From Rhodospirillaceae bacterium (lineage in GTDB: Bacteria > Pseudomonadota > Alphaproteobacteria > JAEULC01), in contig JAHFPH010000009.1 in NCBI GenBank assembly GCA_023266845.1, forward strand, positions 5,283-37,810: a stretch of DNA of 32,528 bases, written 5' to 3'. The number at the start of each line of letters is the position of its first letter. The stretch's first letter is position 1. A program made the position numbers and the translations under genes. This document shows positions 15,521 through 26,680 of the stretch, in pieces. A model generated the notes under the pieces. It saw only the letters and a program-made list of their open reading frames with translations, was not told the origin of the DNA and searched no databases.

Positions 15521-15724
15521 GTGCAAGTACTCGTACGCGACAATAACGTCGACCAGGCCCTGCGCGCGCTGAAGAAGAAGATGCAGCGCGAGGGCATCTT
15601 CCGGGAAATGAAGCTGCGCCGCAATTTCGAGAAACCCTCGGAACGCCGGGCGCGCGAGAAGGCCGAGGCGGTGCGCCGTTACCGCAAGCTCTTGAGGAAG
15701 CGAATGGAGCGCGAGGGCTACTGA
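15521..15724 (+). CDS. rpsU: 30S ribosomal protein bS21
   Basis: A 67-residue strongly basic protein. GTG 15521 gives [20 protein letters not shown], exactly where alphaproteobacterial bS21 begins, and AGGAGA at 15505-15510 is ten bases upstream. An in-frame GTG at 15512 would sit one base from that site and is unlikely. The rest of the protein is the conserved [20 protein letters not shown] segment and an Arg/Lys-rich C-terminal helix ending MEREGY. It binds 16S rRNA near the anti-Shine-Dalgarno region of the small subunit. It is divergent from def-coq9 and followed by a rho-independent terminator. Confidence 0.97.
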   Translation: MQVLVRDNNVDQALRALKKKMQREGIFREMKLRRNFEKPSERRAREKAEAVRRYRKLLRKRMEREGY

Positions 15725-15754
15725 GCCTTTAGCCCGACCAAGACAGAACAAGAC

Positions 15755-15785
15755 AAAGCCGCGCCGGGACACCGACGCGGCTTTT
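15755..15785 (+). terminator. Rho-independent terminator after rpsU
   Basis: AAAGCCGCG (15755-15763) and CGCGGCTTT (15776-15784) form a nine-base-pair stem with a 12-base loop, ending in a short T run. It begins 30 bases after the rpsU stop codon. Confidence 0.75.
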
Positions 15786-15796
15786 GCGTTGGTAGA

Positions 15797-15870
15797 GTCC
15801 TCATGCTTCGACAGGCTCAGCATGAGGACTGATAATCGGCCTCATCCTGAGCTTGTCGAAGGATGAGGCC
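15797..15870. repeat. Paired REP palindromes (copy A)
   Basis: Two hairpins lie in tandem. In 15797-15829 the arms GTCCTCATGC and GCATGAGGAC flank a core that reads CTGAGCCTGTCGAAG on the minus strand. In 15838-15870 the arms GGCCTCATCC and GGATGAGGCC flank CTGAGCTTGTCGAAG on the plus strand. The two units are therefore in opposite orientation, like a BIME. The element lies between the rpsU terminator and the SDR start, and its second unit ends 17 bases before the SDR ATG. Confidence 0.85.
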
Positions 15871-15887
15871 GAAGGGAGCAACCACAA

Positions 15888-16655
15888 ATGAAGATGTTCG
15901 ATCTGACCGGCAAAGTGGCGCTGGTGACGGGCGGCAATGGCGGCATCGGCCTGGGCATGGCGACAGGCCTGGCCGAGGCGGGCGCGGCCGTGGCGATCAC
16001 CGGGCGCAACGCCGAGAAGAACAAGGCGGCCCTGGCGGCGCTGAAGAAACTGGGCGGTAAGGCGATCGCCATCGCCGCCGACGTGACCGACGAAAAGCAA
16101 TGCCGCGCCATCGTGGCCGACACGGTGAAGCAGCTCGGGCGCATCGACATCCTGGTCAACAACGCCGGCATGAACATCCGCAAGCAGCCGCAGGACTACA
16201 CGCTGGCGGAATGGCAGCAGGTGATGCGCACCAACCTGGACAGCGCCTTCATGATGAGCCAGGCCGCGTACCCGCACATGAAAAAGGCGGGCCAAGGCAA
16301 GATCATCTGCATCGGCTCGATGACCACGATTTTCGGCGCGCCGTTCGTAGCACCCTATGGCGCCAGCAAGGGCGCGATCGTGCAGATGGCGCGCTCGATG
16401 GCCACGGCCTGGGCCAAGGACAACATCCAGGTGAATTCGGTGCTGCCCGGCTTCATCGACACCGACCTGACCAAGGGCGCCAGGCGCGACGTGCCGGGCT
16501 TGGGCGACCGCGTGGTGGGCCGCACGCCGGCGGGGCGCTGGGGGGTGCCGCCGGACCTGGCGGGCACTGCCGTGTTCCTGGCGAGCGCGGCGTCGGATTT
16601 CGTCACCGGCACCGCCATCCCGGTGGACGGCGGCTTCTCGGTGCAGATGCTGTAG
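15888..16655 (+). CDS. SDR family NAD(P)-dependent oxidoreductase
   Basis: A 255-residue classical short-chain dehydrogenase. The cofactor-binding TGGNGGIG is at residues 14-21, NNAG at 91-94, the structural Asn at 116, and the catalytic triad Ser144, Tyr157 and Lys161 (APYGASKGA). The C terminus FVTGTAIPVDGGFSVQML is usual for the family. Overall it resembles gluconate 5-dehydrogenase/KduD-type enzymes acting on sugar acids, but substrate prediction from sequence alone is weak. ATG 15888 has AAGGGAG about 11 bases upstream; an ATG two codons later is also possible. It ends 22 bases from the convergent pntB stop. Confidence 0.85.
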   Translation: MKMFDLTGKVALVTGGNGGIGLGMATGLAEAGAAVAITGRNAEKNKAALAALKKLGGKAIAIAADVTDEKQCRAIVADTVKQLGRIDILVNNAGMNIRKQPQDYTLAEWQQVMRTNLDSAFMMSQAAYPHMKKAGQGKIICIGSMTTIFGAPFVAPYGASKGAIVQMARSMATAWAKDNIQVNSVLPGFIDTDLTKGARRDVPGLGDRVVGRTPAGRWGVPPDLAGTAVFLASAASDFVTGTAIPVDGGFSVQML

Positions 16656-16677
16656 GGCGCGAAGTAGGCGCGGGCGT

Positions 16678-18084
16678 CTAATGCCCGCCGCCGATCGCCT
16701 TGACGACTTCCTCGCACACCTTCTTGGCGTCGCCGAACAGCATCATCGTGTTGTCCTTGTAGAACAGCTCGTTCTCGACGCCGGCGTAGCCCGTGGCCAT
16801 CGAGCGCTTGACGAACAGCACGGTCTTGGCCGCCTCGACGTCCAGGACGGGCATGCCGTAGATCGGGCTTTTCGGGTCGGTCTTGGCCGCGGGGTTGGTG
16901 ACGTCGTTGGCGCCGATCACGAACGCCACGTCGGTCTGGCCGAAATCGCGGTTGATCACTTCCAGCTCCAGCACCTCGTCGTAGGGCACGTTGGCCTCGG
17001 CCAGCAGCACGTTCATGTGCCCGGGCATGCGGCCCGCCACGGGATGGATGGCGTAGCGCACCGTGGCGCCTTCCTTTTTCAACAGGTCGGCCATCTCGCG
17101 CAGCGCGTGCTGCGCCTGGGCCACCGCCATGCCATAGCCCGGCACGATGATGACCGAGGCTGCGTTCTTCATGATGAAGGCGGCGTCCTCGGCGCTGCCC
17201 GACTTGACCGTCTTGTCGCCGGCCGCAGCCGCCCCGCCCGCCGGGCCCGCCTGCTCGCCGCCGAACCCGCCCAGGATCACGTTGAAGATCGAGCGGTTCA
17301 TGCCCTTGCACATGATGTAGCTGAGGATGGCGCCCGACGAGCCGACCAGGGCGCCGGTCACGATCAAAAGGTTGTTGTGCAGCGTGAAGCCGATGCCCGC
17401 CGCCGCCCAGCCGGAATACGAGTTGAGCATCGAGATCACGACCGGCATGTCGGCGCCGCCGATCGGCAAAATCAGCAGGAAGCCCAACGCTAGCGACACG
17501 ATCACCAGCAGCCAGAACACGAACGCCGACTGGCTTAGGCACAGCCACGCGATCAGCAGCACCATCAGGATGCCGAGCGCGGCGTTCAGCGGGTGCTGCA
17601 TCGGGAAGACGAGCGGCTTGCCGGTGATCAGCGCCTGCAGCTTGGCGAAAGCAACGATCGAGCCGGTGAAGGTGATGGCGCCGATGGCCGTGCCCAAGCC
17701 CATCTCGACCAGGCTCGCGGCCCTGATCTTGCCGGCCACGCCGATGCCGTAAGCCTCGGGCAGATAGAACGCGGCCGCGGCCACGAACACGGCGGCGAGG
17801 CCGACCAGGGAGTGGAACGCGGCGACGAGCTGCGGCAGGGCCGTCATCTGGATGCGCAGCGCGATCGCCGTGCCCACCGCGCCGCCGATCAGGATGCCGA
17901 CGAGGATGATCGTGTAGCTGAGCACGCCGGGCGACGCCAGGGTGGTCAGGATCGCGATCACCATGCCGGCGACGCCGTACATGTTGCCGTGGCGCGCGGT
18001 TTCGGGGCTCGACAGGCCCCTGAGCGCCATGATGAAGCACACGGCGGCGACCATGTAGAGAAGGGCGGCTAAGTTCTCGCTCAT
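16678..18084 (-). CDS. pntB: NAD(P) transhydrogenase subunit beta
   Basis: A 468-residue protein, the normal PntB length. The N-terminal half holds about eight or nine membrane helices (for example LLYMVAAVCFIMALRGL and VLSYTIILVGILIGGAVGTAI), including the proton-channel region. The C-terminal cytoplasmic NADP-binding domain III begins after an Ala/Gly linker (GPAGGAAAAGDKTVKSG) and includes VIIVPGYGMAVAQAQH, AIHPVAGRMPGHMNVLLAEA, DVAFVIGANDVTNPAA and VLFVKRSMATGYAGVEN. The complex couples proton entry to NADPH formation from NADH. The gene is 18 bases downstream of pntA2 and ends the operon. Confidence 0.97.
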   Translation of the reverse strand: MSENLAALLYMVAAVCFIMALRGLSSPETARHGNMYGVAGMVIAILTTLASPGVLSYTIILVGILIGGAVGTAIALRIQMTALPQLVAAFHSLVGLAAVFVAAAAFYLPEAYGIGVAGKIRAASLVEMGLGTAIGAITFTGSIVAFAKLQALITGKPLVFPMQHPLNAALGILMVLLIAWLCLSQSAFVFWLLVIVSLALGFLLILPIGGADMPVVISMLNSYSGWAAAGIGFTLHNNLLIVTGALVGSSGAILSYIMCKGMNRSIFNVILGGFGGEQAGPAGGAAAAGDKTVKSGSAEDAAFIMKNAASVIIVPGYGMAVAQAQHALREMADLLKKEGATVRYAIHPVAGRMPGHMNVLLAEANVPYDEVLELEVINRDFGQTDVAFVIGANDVTNPAAKTDPKSPIYGMPVLDVEAAKTVLFVKRSMATGYAGVENELFYKDNTMMLFGDAKKVCEEVVKAIGGGH

Positions 18085-18102
18085 GTGAGTCCGTCCCCCG
18101 CC

Positions 18103-18513
18103 CTATTTCGTTTTCTTCTTGAACATCTGGAGCATGCGCTGCGTCACGATGAACCCGCCGAAAATGTTGACCGAGGCCAGCATTACCGCCAGGAAACCCA
18201 TCACCTTGGAGAAGGTGAAGCCGGCGGGGCCGGCGGCGATCAGCGCGCCGACGATGATCACCGACGACACGGCGTTGGTGACGCTCATCAGCGGCGAATG
18301 CAGCGCGGGCGTGACGCGCCACACCACGTAATAGCCGACGAAGCAGGCCAGCATGAAAACGGTAAGCCCCATCACCAGCGGGTCCTGCCCGCCCGCGGTG
18401 TGCGCCTGGGCCAGCAGCCCGGCCTGCGCCGCAAGGAAGTCGGCCTGCGCGCCCAGGCCCTTGGCGGCCGCGGCCAGGCGCGCCGCTTCGTTCTGGAAGG
18501 TGGTCGGGTCCAT
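18103..18513 (-). CDS. pntA2: NAD(P) transhydrogenase subunit alpha part 2 (membrane part)
   Basis: A 136-residue protein corresponding to the C-terminal membrane part of E. coli PntA, encoded separately as in most alphaproteobacteria. After a 40-residue Ala-rich N-terminal helix come three to four membrane segments ([56 protein letters not shown]) with the family hallmark [16 protein letters not shown]. It forms the membrane domain of the transhydrogenase with PntB. It lies 25 bases downstream of pntA1. Confidence 0.95.
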   Translation of the reverse strand: MDPTTFQNEAARLAAAAKGLGAQADFLAAQAGLLAQAHTAGGQDPLVMGLTVFMLACFVGYYVVWRVTPALHSPLMSVTNAVSSVIIVGALIAAGPAGFTFSKVMGFLAVMLASVNIFGGFIVTQRMLQMFKKKTK

Positions 18514-18538
18514 TTCAGCTCCCCCTTGGGCCGAGGCG

Positions 18539-19684
<1,146 letters not shown>

Positions 19685-19854
19685 GCGGCTGCGGCTCCCC
19701 CTGGATTGGACCTAAGCCCATCGCTGCTCGCTGGGCGGCCCGTTCCTCGAACAATGCCCCGCCGGGCCGGATTTGTGAAGGGGGGCAAGGAGTTCCGCAA
19801 AAATTCCGGCGGACGTGTTATCTACATCGAGGCGGCGGCAGGCTGGGACGGACG

Positions 19855-20475
19855 ATGCTCGACACGGCGCTGGAACTGATCAAAGGCAACGCGCTGATCG
19901 CCTATGCCGTTGTGGCGGCGATGTGCTTCGGCGAGTCGTTCGCCTTCATCAGCCTGCTGTTGCCGGGCTGGGCATTCATGGTGGCGGCCGGCGCCCTGGT
20001 CGGCACTGGCACGTTGTCCTTCCTGCCGCTGGCGGTCACCGCCGCCGCGGGTGCTGCGATGGGCGACGCGGTGTCGTACTGGATCGGCCTGCGCTTCAAG
20101 CACGTGGTGCCGAAAAGCTGGCCGTTCACCCGCCATCCCGAATGGCTGGACCGCGGCCACGCCTTTTTCAACAGATACGGCGGGATGAGCGTGTTCCTCG
20201 GCCGGTTCTTCGGGCCGATCCGCGCGGTCATTCCGCTGGCCGCCGGCATGATGGAGATGCCCGCGCGCACTTTCTGGATCGCGAATATCGGCTCGGCGAT
20301 ACCCTGGGCGCTGTCCGTCATCGGCATCGGCTGGGGCGGCAAGGAGCTGCTGGGGTGGATTTTCGACGAGCTGCGCTGGGACGAGCCGCAGACACAGATC
20401 AGCCTGTGGGCGTTGGTCGCCGTCGTGATCGTCGCGATCGTGCTGATCCGGCGCTGGCACGCGCAAAGGGATTGA
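19855..20475 (+). CDS. DedA/VTT family membrane protein
   Basis: A 206-residue inner-membrane protein. ATG 19855 gives MLDTALELIKGNALIAYAVV; earlier in-frame codons overlap the pntA1 leader and add no family sequence. DedA hallmarks are present: the acidic GES before a hydrophobic re-entrant segment (FAFISLLLPGWAFMVAAGAL) and GRFFGPIRAVIPLAAGMMEM, the conserved F/Y-G-R-F-x-P-x-R motif. The protein ends in a membrane helix (LWALVAVVIVAIVLI) and a basic tail. DedA proteins are proton-dependent flippases for undecaprenyl phosphate or phosphatidylethanolamine. Which lipid applies here is not decidable. Confidence 0.9.
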   Translation: MLDTALELIKGNALIAYAVVAAMCFGESFAFISLLLPGWAFMVAAGALVGTGTLSFLPLAVTAAAGAAMGDAVSYWIGLRFKHVVPKSWPFTRHPEWLDRGHAFFNRYGGMSVFLGRFFGPIRAVIPLAAGMMEMPARTFWIANIGSAIPWALSVIGIGWGGKELLGWIFDELRWDEPQTQISLWALVAVVIVAIVLIRRWHAQRD

Positions 20476-20481
20476 GAAACG

Positions 20482-20558
20482 AAGCCCTCATACTTCGACA
20501 AGCTCAGCATGAGGGCTTTTATTTCGGCCTCATCCTGAGCCTGTCGAAGGATGAGGCC
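20482..20558. repeat. Paired REP palindromes (copy B), likely terminator between dedA and grxD
   Basis: The same two-unit element as at 15797-15870. Unit one has arms AAGCCCTCAT (20482-20491) and ATGAGGGCTT (20509-20518) followed by TTTA, so it is also a plausible terminator for dedA. Unit two has arms GGCCTCATCC (20526-20535) and GGATGAGGCC (20549-20558) around CTGAGCCTGTCGAAG. It fills the gap between two convergent genes. Confidence 0.85.
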
Positions 20559-20578
20559 GCCTGCGCGCAGAGAAGAGT

Positions 20579-20917
20579 TCAGGCCGCCGGCTTGACGCTG
20601 ACGCCGCGGGTCTGCAGCAGCTCGGCCAATTCGCCGGTCTGGTGCATCTCGCGCACGATGTCGCAGCCGCCGACGAACTCGCCCTTGACGTAGAGCTGCG
20701 GGATGGTCGGCCAGCTCGAGAATTCCTTGATGCCCTGACGCAGCTCGGCGTCATCGAGGATGTTGATGCCCTTGAACTTGACGCCGAGATTGGTCAGCAC
20801 GCCGACAATGGCGGCGGAAAAACCGCATTGCGGAAACACCGGGGTGCCCTTCATGTACAGCACCACCTCATTCTCGGTGATGTCCTGCTTGATGCGGTCG
20901 TGGATCGGATTGCTCAT
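20579..20917 (-). CDS. grxD: Monothiol CGFS glutaredoxin (Grx4 family)
   Basis: A 112-residue protein. The CGFS active site is at residues 31-34 (TPVFPQCGFSAAIVG), with WPTIPQLYVKGEFVGGCDIV supplying the glutathione-binding TIPQ and GG residues. These glutaredoxins bind a bridging [2Fe-2S] cluster with glutathione and pass it on, often as a heterodimer with BolA. AAGGAGAG six bases before ATG 20917 is a strong ribosome-binding site. It is the last gene of the purC-to-grxD series, 50 bases after bolA, which fits the expected partnership. Confidence 0.95.
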   Translation of the reverse strand: MSNPIHDRIKQDITENEVVLYMKGTPVFPQCGFSAAIVGVLTNLGVKFKGINILDDAELRQGIKEFSSWPTIPQLYVKGEFVGGCDIVREMHQTGELAELLQTRGVSVKPAA

Positions 20918-20967
20918 TTCACTCTCCTTGAACGGCGCCCGTTTCCTTCAAGCGCCCTCACCCGTTT

Positions 20968-21201
20968 TCAGTCCGGCGCCGAGGTTTGCAGCGCGAGCGC
21001 GTGCAGCTCGCCGCCCATCCGGCCTTTCAGCGCCTGGTACACCATCTGGTGCTGCTGCACCCGCGTCTTGCCCTTGAACGAGGCCGAGACGACATGCGCC
21101 GCGTAATGGTCGCCGTCGCCGCGCAGGTCCTCGATCCTGACCTTGGCGTCGGGCAGACTTTCGCGGATCAGCCGCTCGATATCGCCGGCGTTCATCGGCA
21201 T
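20968..21201 (-). CDS. bolA: BolA family protein
   Basis: A 77-residue protein with the BolA class II KH-like fold: IERLIRESLPDAKVRIEDL, GDHYAAHVVSASFKGKTRVQ, QHQMVYQALKGRMGGELHAL. The conserved His in the GxLHAL segment is a cluster ligand in Grx-BolA heterodimers. It most resembles the BolA2/YrbA-like short form that teams with CGFS glutaredoxins, whose gene follows immediately. It lies 22 bases after purL and is probably on the same transcript. A start at the second Met (21195) is also possible. Confidence 0.93.
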   Translation of the reverse strand: MPMNAGDIERLIRESLPDAKVRIEDLRGDGDHYAAHVVSASFKGKTRVQQHQMVYQALKGRMGGELHALALQTSAPD

Positions 21202-21223
21202 CGCCCGTCTCGATCCTCGGTCC

Positions 21224-23469
<2,246 letters not shown>

Positions 23470-23473
<4 letters not shown>

Positions 23474-24162
23474 GCCGCCAGCGACTCCGCCAGGCCCTGG
23501 AACAGGCCGAGGCCGTCGGTGCCGCCCATCACCGGGTCCACCAGGTCCTCGGGATGCGGCATCATGCCCAACACATTGCCCTTGGCGTTGACGACGCCGG
23601 CGATATGCCGCGCCGAGCCGTTGGGGTTGTGCGCGTCGCCGAGCGTGCCGTCCGGCGCGGAATAGCGGAAGATCACGCGGCCCTCGCCTTCCAGGCGATC
23701 CAGCGTTTCCTTGTCGGCGTAATAATTGCCGTCGTGATGCGCGACCGGCACGCGGATCACCGTGCCGGCGTTGTAGCGCCCGGTGAACGGGCGCACGCTG
23801 CGCTCGACTCGCAGATGCACGTCGCGGCAGACGAATTGCAGGCAGACGTTGGGCATCAGCACCCCGGGCAGCATCCCCGCCTCGCACGCCGCCTGGAAGC
23901 CGTTGCACACCGCCAGGACCGTCACGCCCCGGTCGGCGCGCTTTTTCACCTCGGCCATGATCGGCGAATGCGCGGCCATCGCTCCGCAGCGCAGATAGTC
24001 GCCATGCGCGAAGCCGCCGGGCAGCACGATCAGGTCGACCTTGGGCAGCGCCTCACCGCTGTGCCAGACGATGGCCGGGTCGCGGCCGGTGGCGCGCCTC
24101 AGCGCCAGCGCCATGTCGCGCTCGCGGTTGGTGCCGGGAAAGACGACGATCGCGGATTTCAT
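23470..24162 (-). CDS. purQ: Phosphoribosylformylglycinamidine synthase glutaminase subunit PurQ
   Basis: A 230-residue class I glutamine amidotransferase. It begins [20 protein letters not shown]. The nucleophile is Cys86 in VLAVCNGFQ, and the partner His lies in [12 protein letters not shown] near the C terminus. [20 protein letters not shown] is the substrate-channel region conserved in PurQ. It feeds ammonia to PurL in a complex bridged by PurS. Its stop overlaps the purL start by four bases. Unusually for this operon, 193 bases of repeat-rich DNA separate it from purS. Confidence 0.97.
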
Positions 24163-24199
24163 GCGCGAGACCCCATAGCTCGGTGGAGTGCGAACACTG

Positions 24200-24350
24200 C
24201 CCTCACCCTCCCATAGCTTGGCGCTGGGCCCCTCCCTCTCCCGCTGTCGCGGGCGAGGGGTTTCCGAAAGCCCCTCTCCCGCCGCAAGTGGGAGAGGGAG
24301 TCCGCCGCAGCCCTGAGCTTGTCGAATGGGCGAAGGCGGACGGGTGAGGG
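24200..24350. repeat. Hairpin-rich dispersed repeat within the pur operon
   Basis: Outer arms CCCTCACC (24200-24207) and GGTGAGGG (24343-24350) enclose further inverted repeats: CCCGC/GCGGG around 24239-24253, CCCCTCTCCC/GGGAGAGGGA in 24271-24299, and TCCGCC (24301-24306) with GGCGGA (24335-24340). The last stem encloses a REP core CTGAGCTTGTCGAA (24313-24326), the same core as in the paired REP copies. The CCCTCACC...GGTGAGGG framework is a familiar intergenic repeat in proteobacteria. It lies between purS and purQ. Confidence 0.7.
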
Positions 24351-24355
24351 CAACT

Positions 24356-24598
24356 TCATGCGTCCAGATCGATCCGGTAGTTCTCGATCACCGTGTTGGC
24401 GAGCAGCGTCTTGCACATCTTCTCGACCGTCGCGCGCGCCTTGGCCGCGTCGCGCTCGTCCAGCTCGATCTCGATGTACTTGCCCTGGCGCACGCCCGAC
24501 ACGCCGGCAAAGCCGAGGCCCGTGAGCGCGTTGCCGATCGCCTTGCCCTGGGGGTCGAGCACGCCGTTTTTCAGCGTGACGTGGACTTTCGCCTTCAT
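24356..24598 (-). CDS. purS: Phosphoribosylformylglycinamidine synthase subunit PurS
   Basis: An 80-residue protein: [20 protein letters not shown], then [20 protein letters not shown] and [20 protein letters not shown], which covers the complete PurS family. It dimerises and bridges PurL and PurQ in the FGAM synthase complex. It is 25 bases downstream of purC on the same strand. Confidence 0.96.
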   Translation of the reverse strand: MKAKVHVTLKNGVLDPQGKAIGNALTGLGFAGVSGVRQGKYIEIELDERDAAKARATVEKMCKTLLANTVIENYRIDLDA

Positions 24599-24623
24599 TC
24601 CGTTGAGCGCGCCTTCATGTCGC

Positions 24624-25400
24624 TTATTGCATCGTCTTCGGGCCGGTCGCGTCGCCGGGCCCGGCTTCGGGCAGGCCCTCGGGCAGGATGCCGAGCCGCC
24701 GCGCCACCTCTTGGTACGCCTCGGCCACGTTGCCCAAGTCGCGGCGGAAGCGGTCCTTGTCCATCTTCTCGTTGGTCTTGGCGTCCCACAGCCGGCAATT
24801 GTCGGGGCTGATCTCGTCGGCCAGCACGATGCGCATCTCCTCGTTTTCCCAAAGCCGGCCGAATTCCAATTTGAAATCGACCAGCTTCAACCCCACGCCC
24901 AGGAACAGGCCGAGCAAGAAATCGTTGATGCGCAGGCTGAGGTTGAGGATGTCGTCGAGGTCTTGCGGCGTGGCCCAGCCGAAGGCGGTGATGTGCTCTT
25001 CCGAGATCATCGGGTCGCCCAGCTCGTCCTTCTTGTAATAGTACTCGATGATCGAGCGCGGCAGCGCCTGGCCCTCTTCCATGCCGAAGCGCTTGGCCAG
25101 CGACCCGGCCACGATGTTGCGCACCACCACCTCGACCGGGATGATCTCGACCTGGCGCACGAGCTGCTCGCGCATGTTCAAGCGGCGGACGAAATGCGTG
25201 GGAATACCGATCTCGGCCAGGCGCAGCATCAGGTATTCCGAGATGCGGTTGTTCAGCACGCCCTTGCCGGTGATCGTGCCCTTCTTCTGGTTGTTGAAGG
25301 CGGTGGCGTCGTCCTTGAAGTACTGCACGAGCGTGCCCGGTTCGGGCCCTTCGTACATGACCTTCGCCTTGCCCTCGTAGATGCGTCTGCGCCGAGCCAT
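24624..25400 (-). CDS. purC: Phosphoribosylaminoimidazole-succinocarboxamide synthase PurC
   Basis: A 258-residue SAICAR synthetase. [20 protein letters not shown] is the conserved start, with [20 protein letters not shown] binding ATP, and [35 protein letters not shown] and [10 protein letters not shown] followed by [14 protein letters not shown] as further signatures. It joins aspartate to CAIR, the product of the PurE/PurK steps encoded 11 kb away. The C-terminal 20 residues ([18 protein letters not shown]) are an unconserved tail. It is the first gene of the purC-S-Q-L-bolA-grxD series. Confidence 0.97.
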   Translation of the reverse strand: MARRRRIYEGKAKVMYEGPEPGTLVQYFKDDATAFNNQKKGTITGKGVLNNRISEYLMLRLAEIGIPTHFVRRLNMREQLVRQVEIIPVEVVVRNIVAGSLAKRFGMEEGQALPRSIIEYYYKKDELGDPMISEEHITAFGWATPQDLDDILNLSLRINDFLLGLFLGVGLKLVDFKLEFGRLWENEEMRIVLADEISPDNCRLWDAKTNEKMDKDRFRRDLGNVAEAYQEVARRLGILPEGLPEAGPGDATGPKTMQ

Positions 25401-25435
25401 GGCGGGGAACTCCCGCGTCGGTGGGTTGGAATGTT

Positions 25436-25464
25436 TCTATAGCAACTGCCGGGCCTCGGCACAA
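25436..25464 (-). promoter_or_regulatory. Promoter candidate for the purC operon
   Basis: On the minus strand TTGTGC (25464-25459) and TATAGA (25441-25436) are exactly 17 bases apart. Transcription would start near 25429, about 30 bases before the purC ATG. Confidence 0.5.
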
Positions 25465-25507
25465 ATCCGCGCTGGGGACAGTCCTGGAGCCGCGCGGCAG
25501 GGCCGGT

Positions 25508-26278
25508 TCAGCGCAACGCCACCGGCTTGAATTCGGTGCGGTCGGGCGGCCCGGCGGCGAATCGGAACACGGGCTTCCTGCCCGGGCCTTTGGCGAGCCC
25601 ATTGCCCGCACCAGGCAGGGCGATCAGCGAGCCGCAGACCGTGCCGAAGCCGCTGGGCAGGGAAAAGCACATCGCGCCCTCGGGTCCGGCGGCCGCGCCA
25701 CGCTCGGTCGAAGCCAGCAGCGATTCCCAGGCGGCGAAATCGCCCTTCTCCGGATCGGGCGGCGCGGCCTTAAGGAATCTGGCGCGGTAATGCGCGATGC
25801 GCGGCGAGGACGCATCGTCGGGCTCGCGCGCGGTCAGCATGGTAAGACTTTCGGGCAGCCGCGTCACCGCCACCGCGCGCTTCTCGTCGCGGTGCGCGAC
25901 GAAGAACGCGTCGTCGCGGTCGGCCACCACCATGTTGAAGGAGCGGTAGCTGCGGGGTTCGAGCTCCGCCATCACCTCGGCCGCGTCGGCGGCGTCGGAT
26001 TGGTCCAGCGCCAGCAGCACCAGCTCGCCCCGGCTGCGCTTGCCCTCGGCCGGGCCCAGCGTGCCCTGGCGGTTCAGCATCGCCGCCACCACGCCGTGCT
26101 TGTTGATGCCCTGCCACGATCCGCCGGCAAGATCGTCGCGCCCCGCCACGATTCCCGGTCGGTCGGGCCAGTGCCGGCCCGGCGCGGTCCACGGGCGGCT
26201 CGCCATCTCGTCGCGGTTGGCGGCCACTATCAGCGGCCAGGCATGGCCGGGGCGTCTCAGGATCACCAGGGTGCACAT
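25508..26278 (-). CDS. NRDE family protein (TANGO2-like)
   Basis: A 256-residue protein beginning MCTLVILRRPGHAWPLIVAA followed by NRDE, the signature that names the family, and then RPWTAPGRHWPD, GGSWQGINKHGVVAAMLNR. The N-terminal Cys2 and the NRDE sequence suggest an Ntn-hydrolase-like fold. Eukaryotic TANGO2 and bacterial relatives have been linked to haem or lipid handling, but no reaction is firmly established. It lies upstream of purC on the same strand, and it is divergent from the ATPase-inhibitor gene with 78 bases between starts. Confidence 0.88.
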   Translation of the reverse strand: MCTLVILRRPGHAWPLIVAANRDEMASRPWTAPGRHWPDRPGIVAGRDDLAGGSWQGINKHGVVAAMLNRQGTLGPAEGKRSRGELVLLALDQSDAADAAEVMAELEPRSYRSFNMVVADRDDAFFVAHRDEKRAVAVTRLPESLTMLTAREPDDASSPRIAHYRARFLKAAPPDPEKGDFAAWESLLASTERGAAAGPEGAMCFSLPSGFGTVCGSLIALPGAGNGLAKGPGRKPVFRFAAGPPDRTEFKPVALR

Positions 26279-26288
26279 GCGGCGTATT

Positions 26289-26317
26289 TTCGCTTCTTCC
26301 CGGTTTCTTCATATAGT
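26289..26317 (+). promoter_or_regulatory. Candidate promoter for the zeta ATPase-inhibitor gene
   Basis: TATAGT at 26312-26317 matches the -10 consensus at five of six positions; TTCGCT at 26289-26294, 17 bases upstream, is a weak -35. It would start a transcript about 35 bases before ATG 26357. Confidence 0.4.
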
Positions 26318-26356
26318 AGCGTCGGGCCGGCAAACAGCAGAGGGACGGGCGGCGCG

Positions 26357-26677
26357 ATGTCGAACTTCGACGAACGCGAAAAGGGCTTCGAGACCAAGTT
26401 CAAGCACGACCTGGAAACCGCCTTCAAGGTCAACGCGCGGCGCAACAAGCTGTTGGGCCTGTGGGCGGCGAAACAACTGGGCCTCGCGGGCGCTGCGGCC
26501 GAGGATTACGCCAAGACCGTCGTGATGGCCGATATGGAAAAGCCGGGCGACGACGACGTGGTGCAGAAGGTGCTGAACGACCTGGCCGCCAAGGGCGTCG
26601 GCGTGACCGCCCACCGCATCCGCGCCGAGATGGACTCCCTGCTGCCGGTGGCGCGCAAGCAGGTGACGGGGAAGTAA
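26357..26677 (+). CDS. DUF1476 / F1F0-ATPase inhibitor zeta subunit family
   Basis: A 106-residue, highly charged helical protein. ATG 26357 gives MSNFDEREKGFETKFKHDLE, then AFKVNARRNKLLGLWAAKQL and a four-helix region (AEDYAKTVVMADMEKPGDDDV, given here only in part). This pattern matches the zeta subunit described in Paracoccus denitrificans and other alphaproteobacteria, which blocks ATP hydrolysis by F1 through its N-terminal helix. The family is confined largely to alphaproteobacteria and is often found beside purC/purB, as here. Inhibitory strength varies between species and is not predictable. The longer open frame upstream is antisense to the NRDE gene and is not coding. Confidence 0.9.
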   Translation: MSNFDEREKGFETKFKHDLETAFKVNARRNKLLGLWAAKQLGLAGAAAEDYAKTVVMADMEKPGDDDVVQKVLNDLAAKGVGVTAHRIRAEMDSLLPVARKQVTGK

Positions 26678-26680
26678 GGG

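Noticed and set aside
16355-18322. A 655-codon frame overlapping pntB in another frame
   Set aside because: The pntB frame is an unmistakable full-length transhydrogenase subunit; the other reads as Arg/Gly/His-rich sequence without motifs.
26290-26356. Extending the zeta inhibitor upstream in the same open frame (to 25421)
   Set aside because: The upstream frame is antisense to the NRDE gene. The conserved N terminus MSNFDEREKGF and a -10 box directly before it fix the start at 26357.
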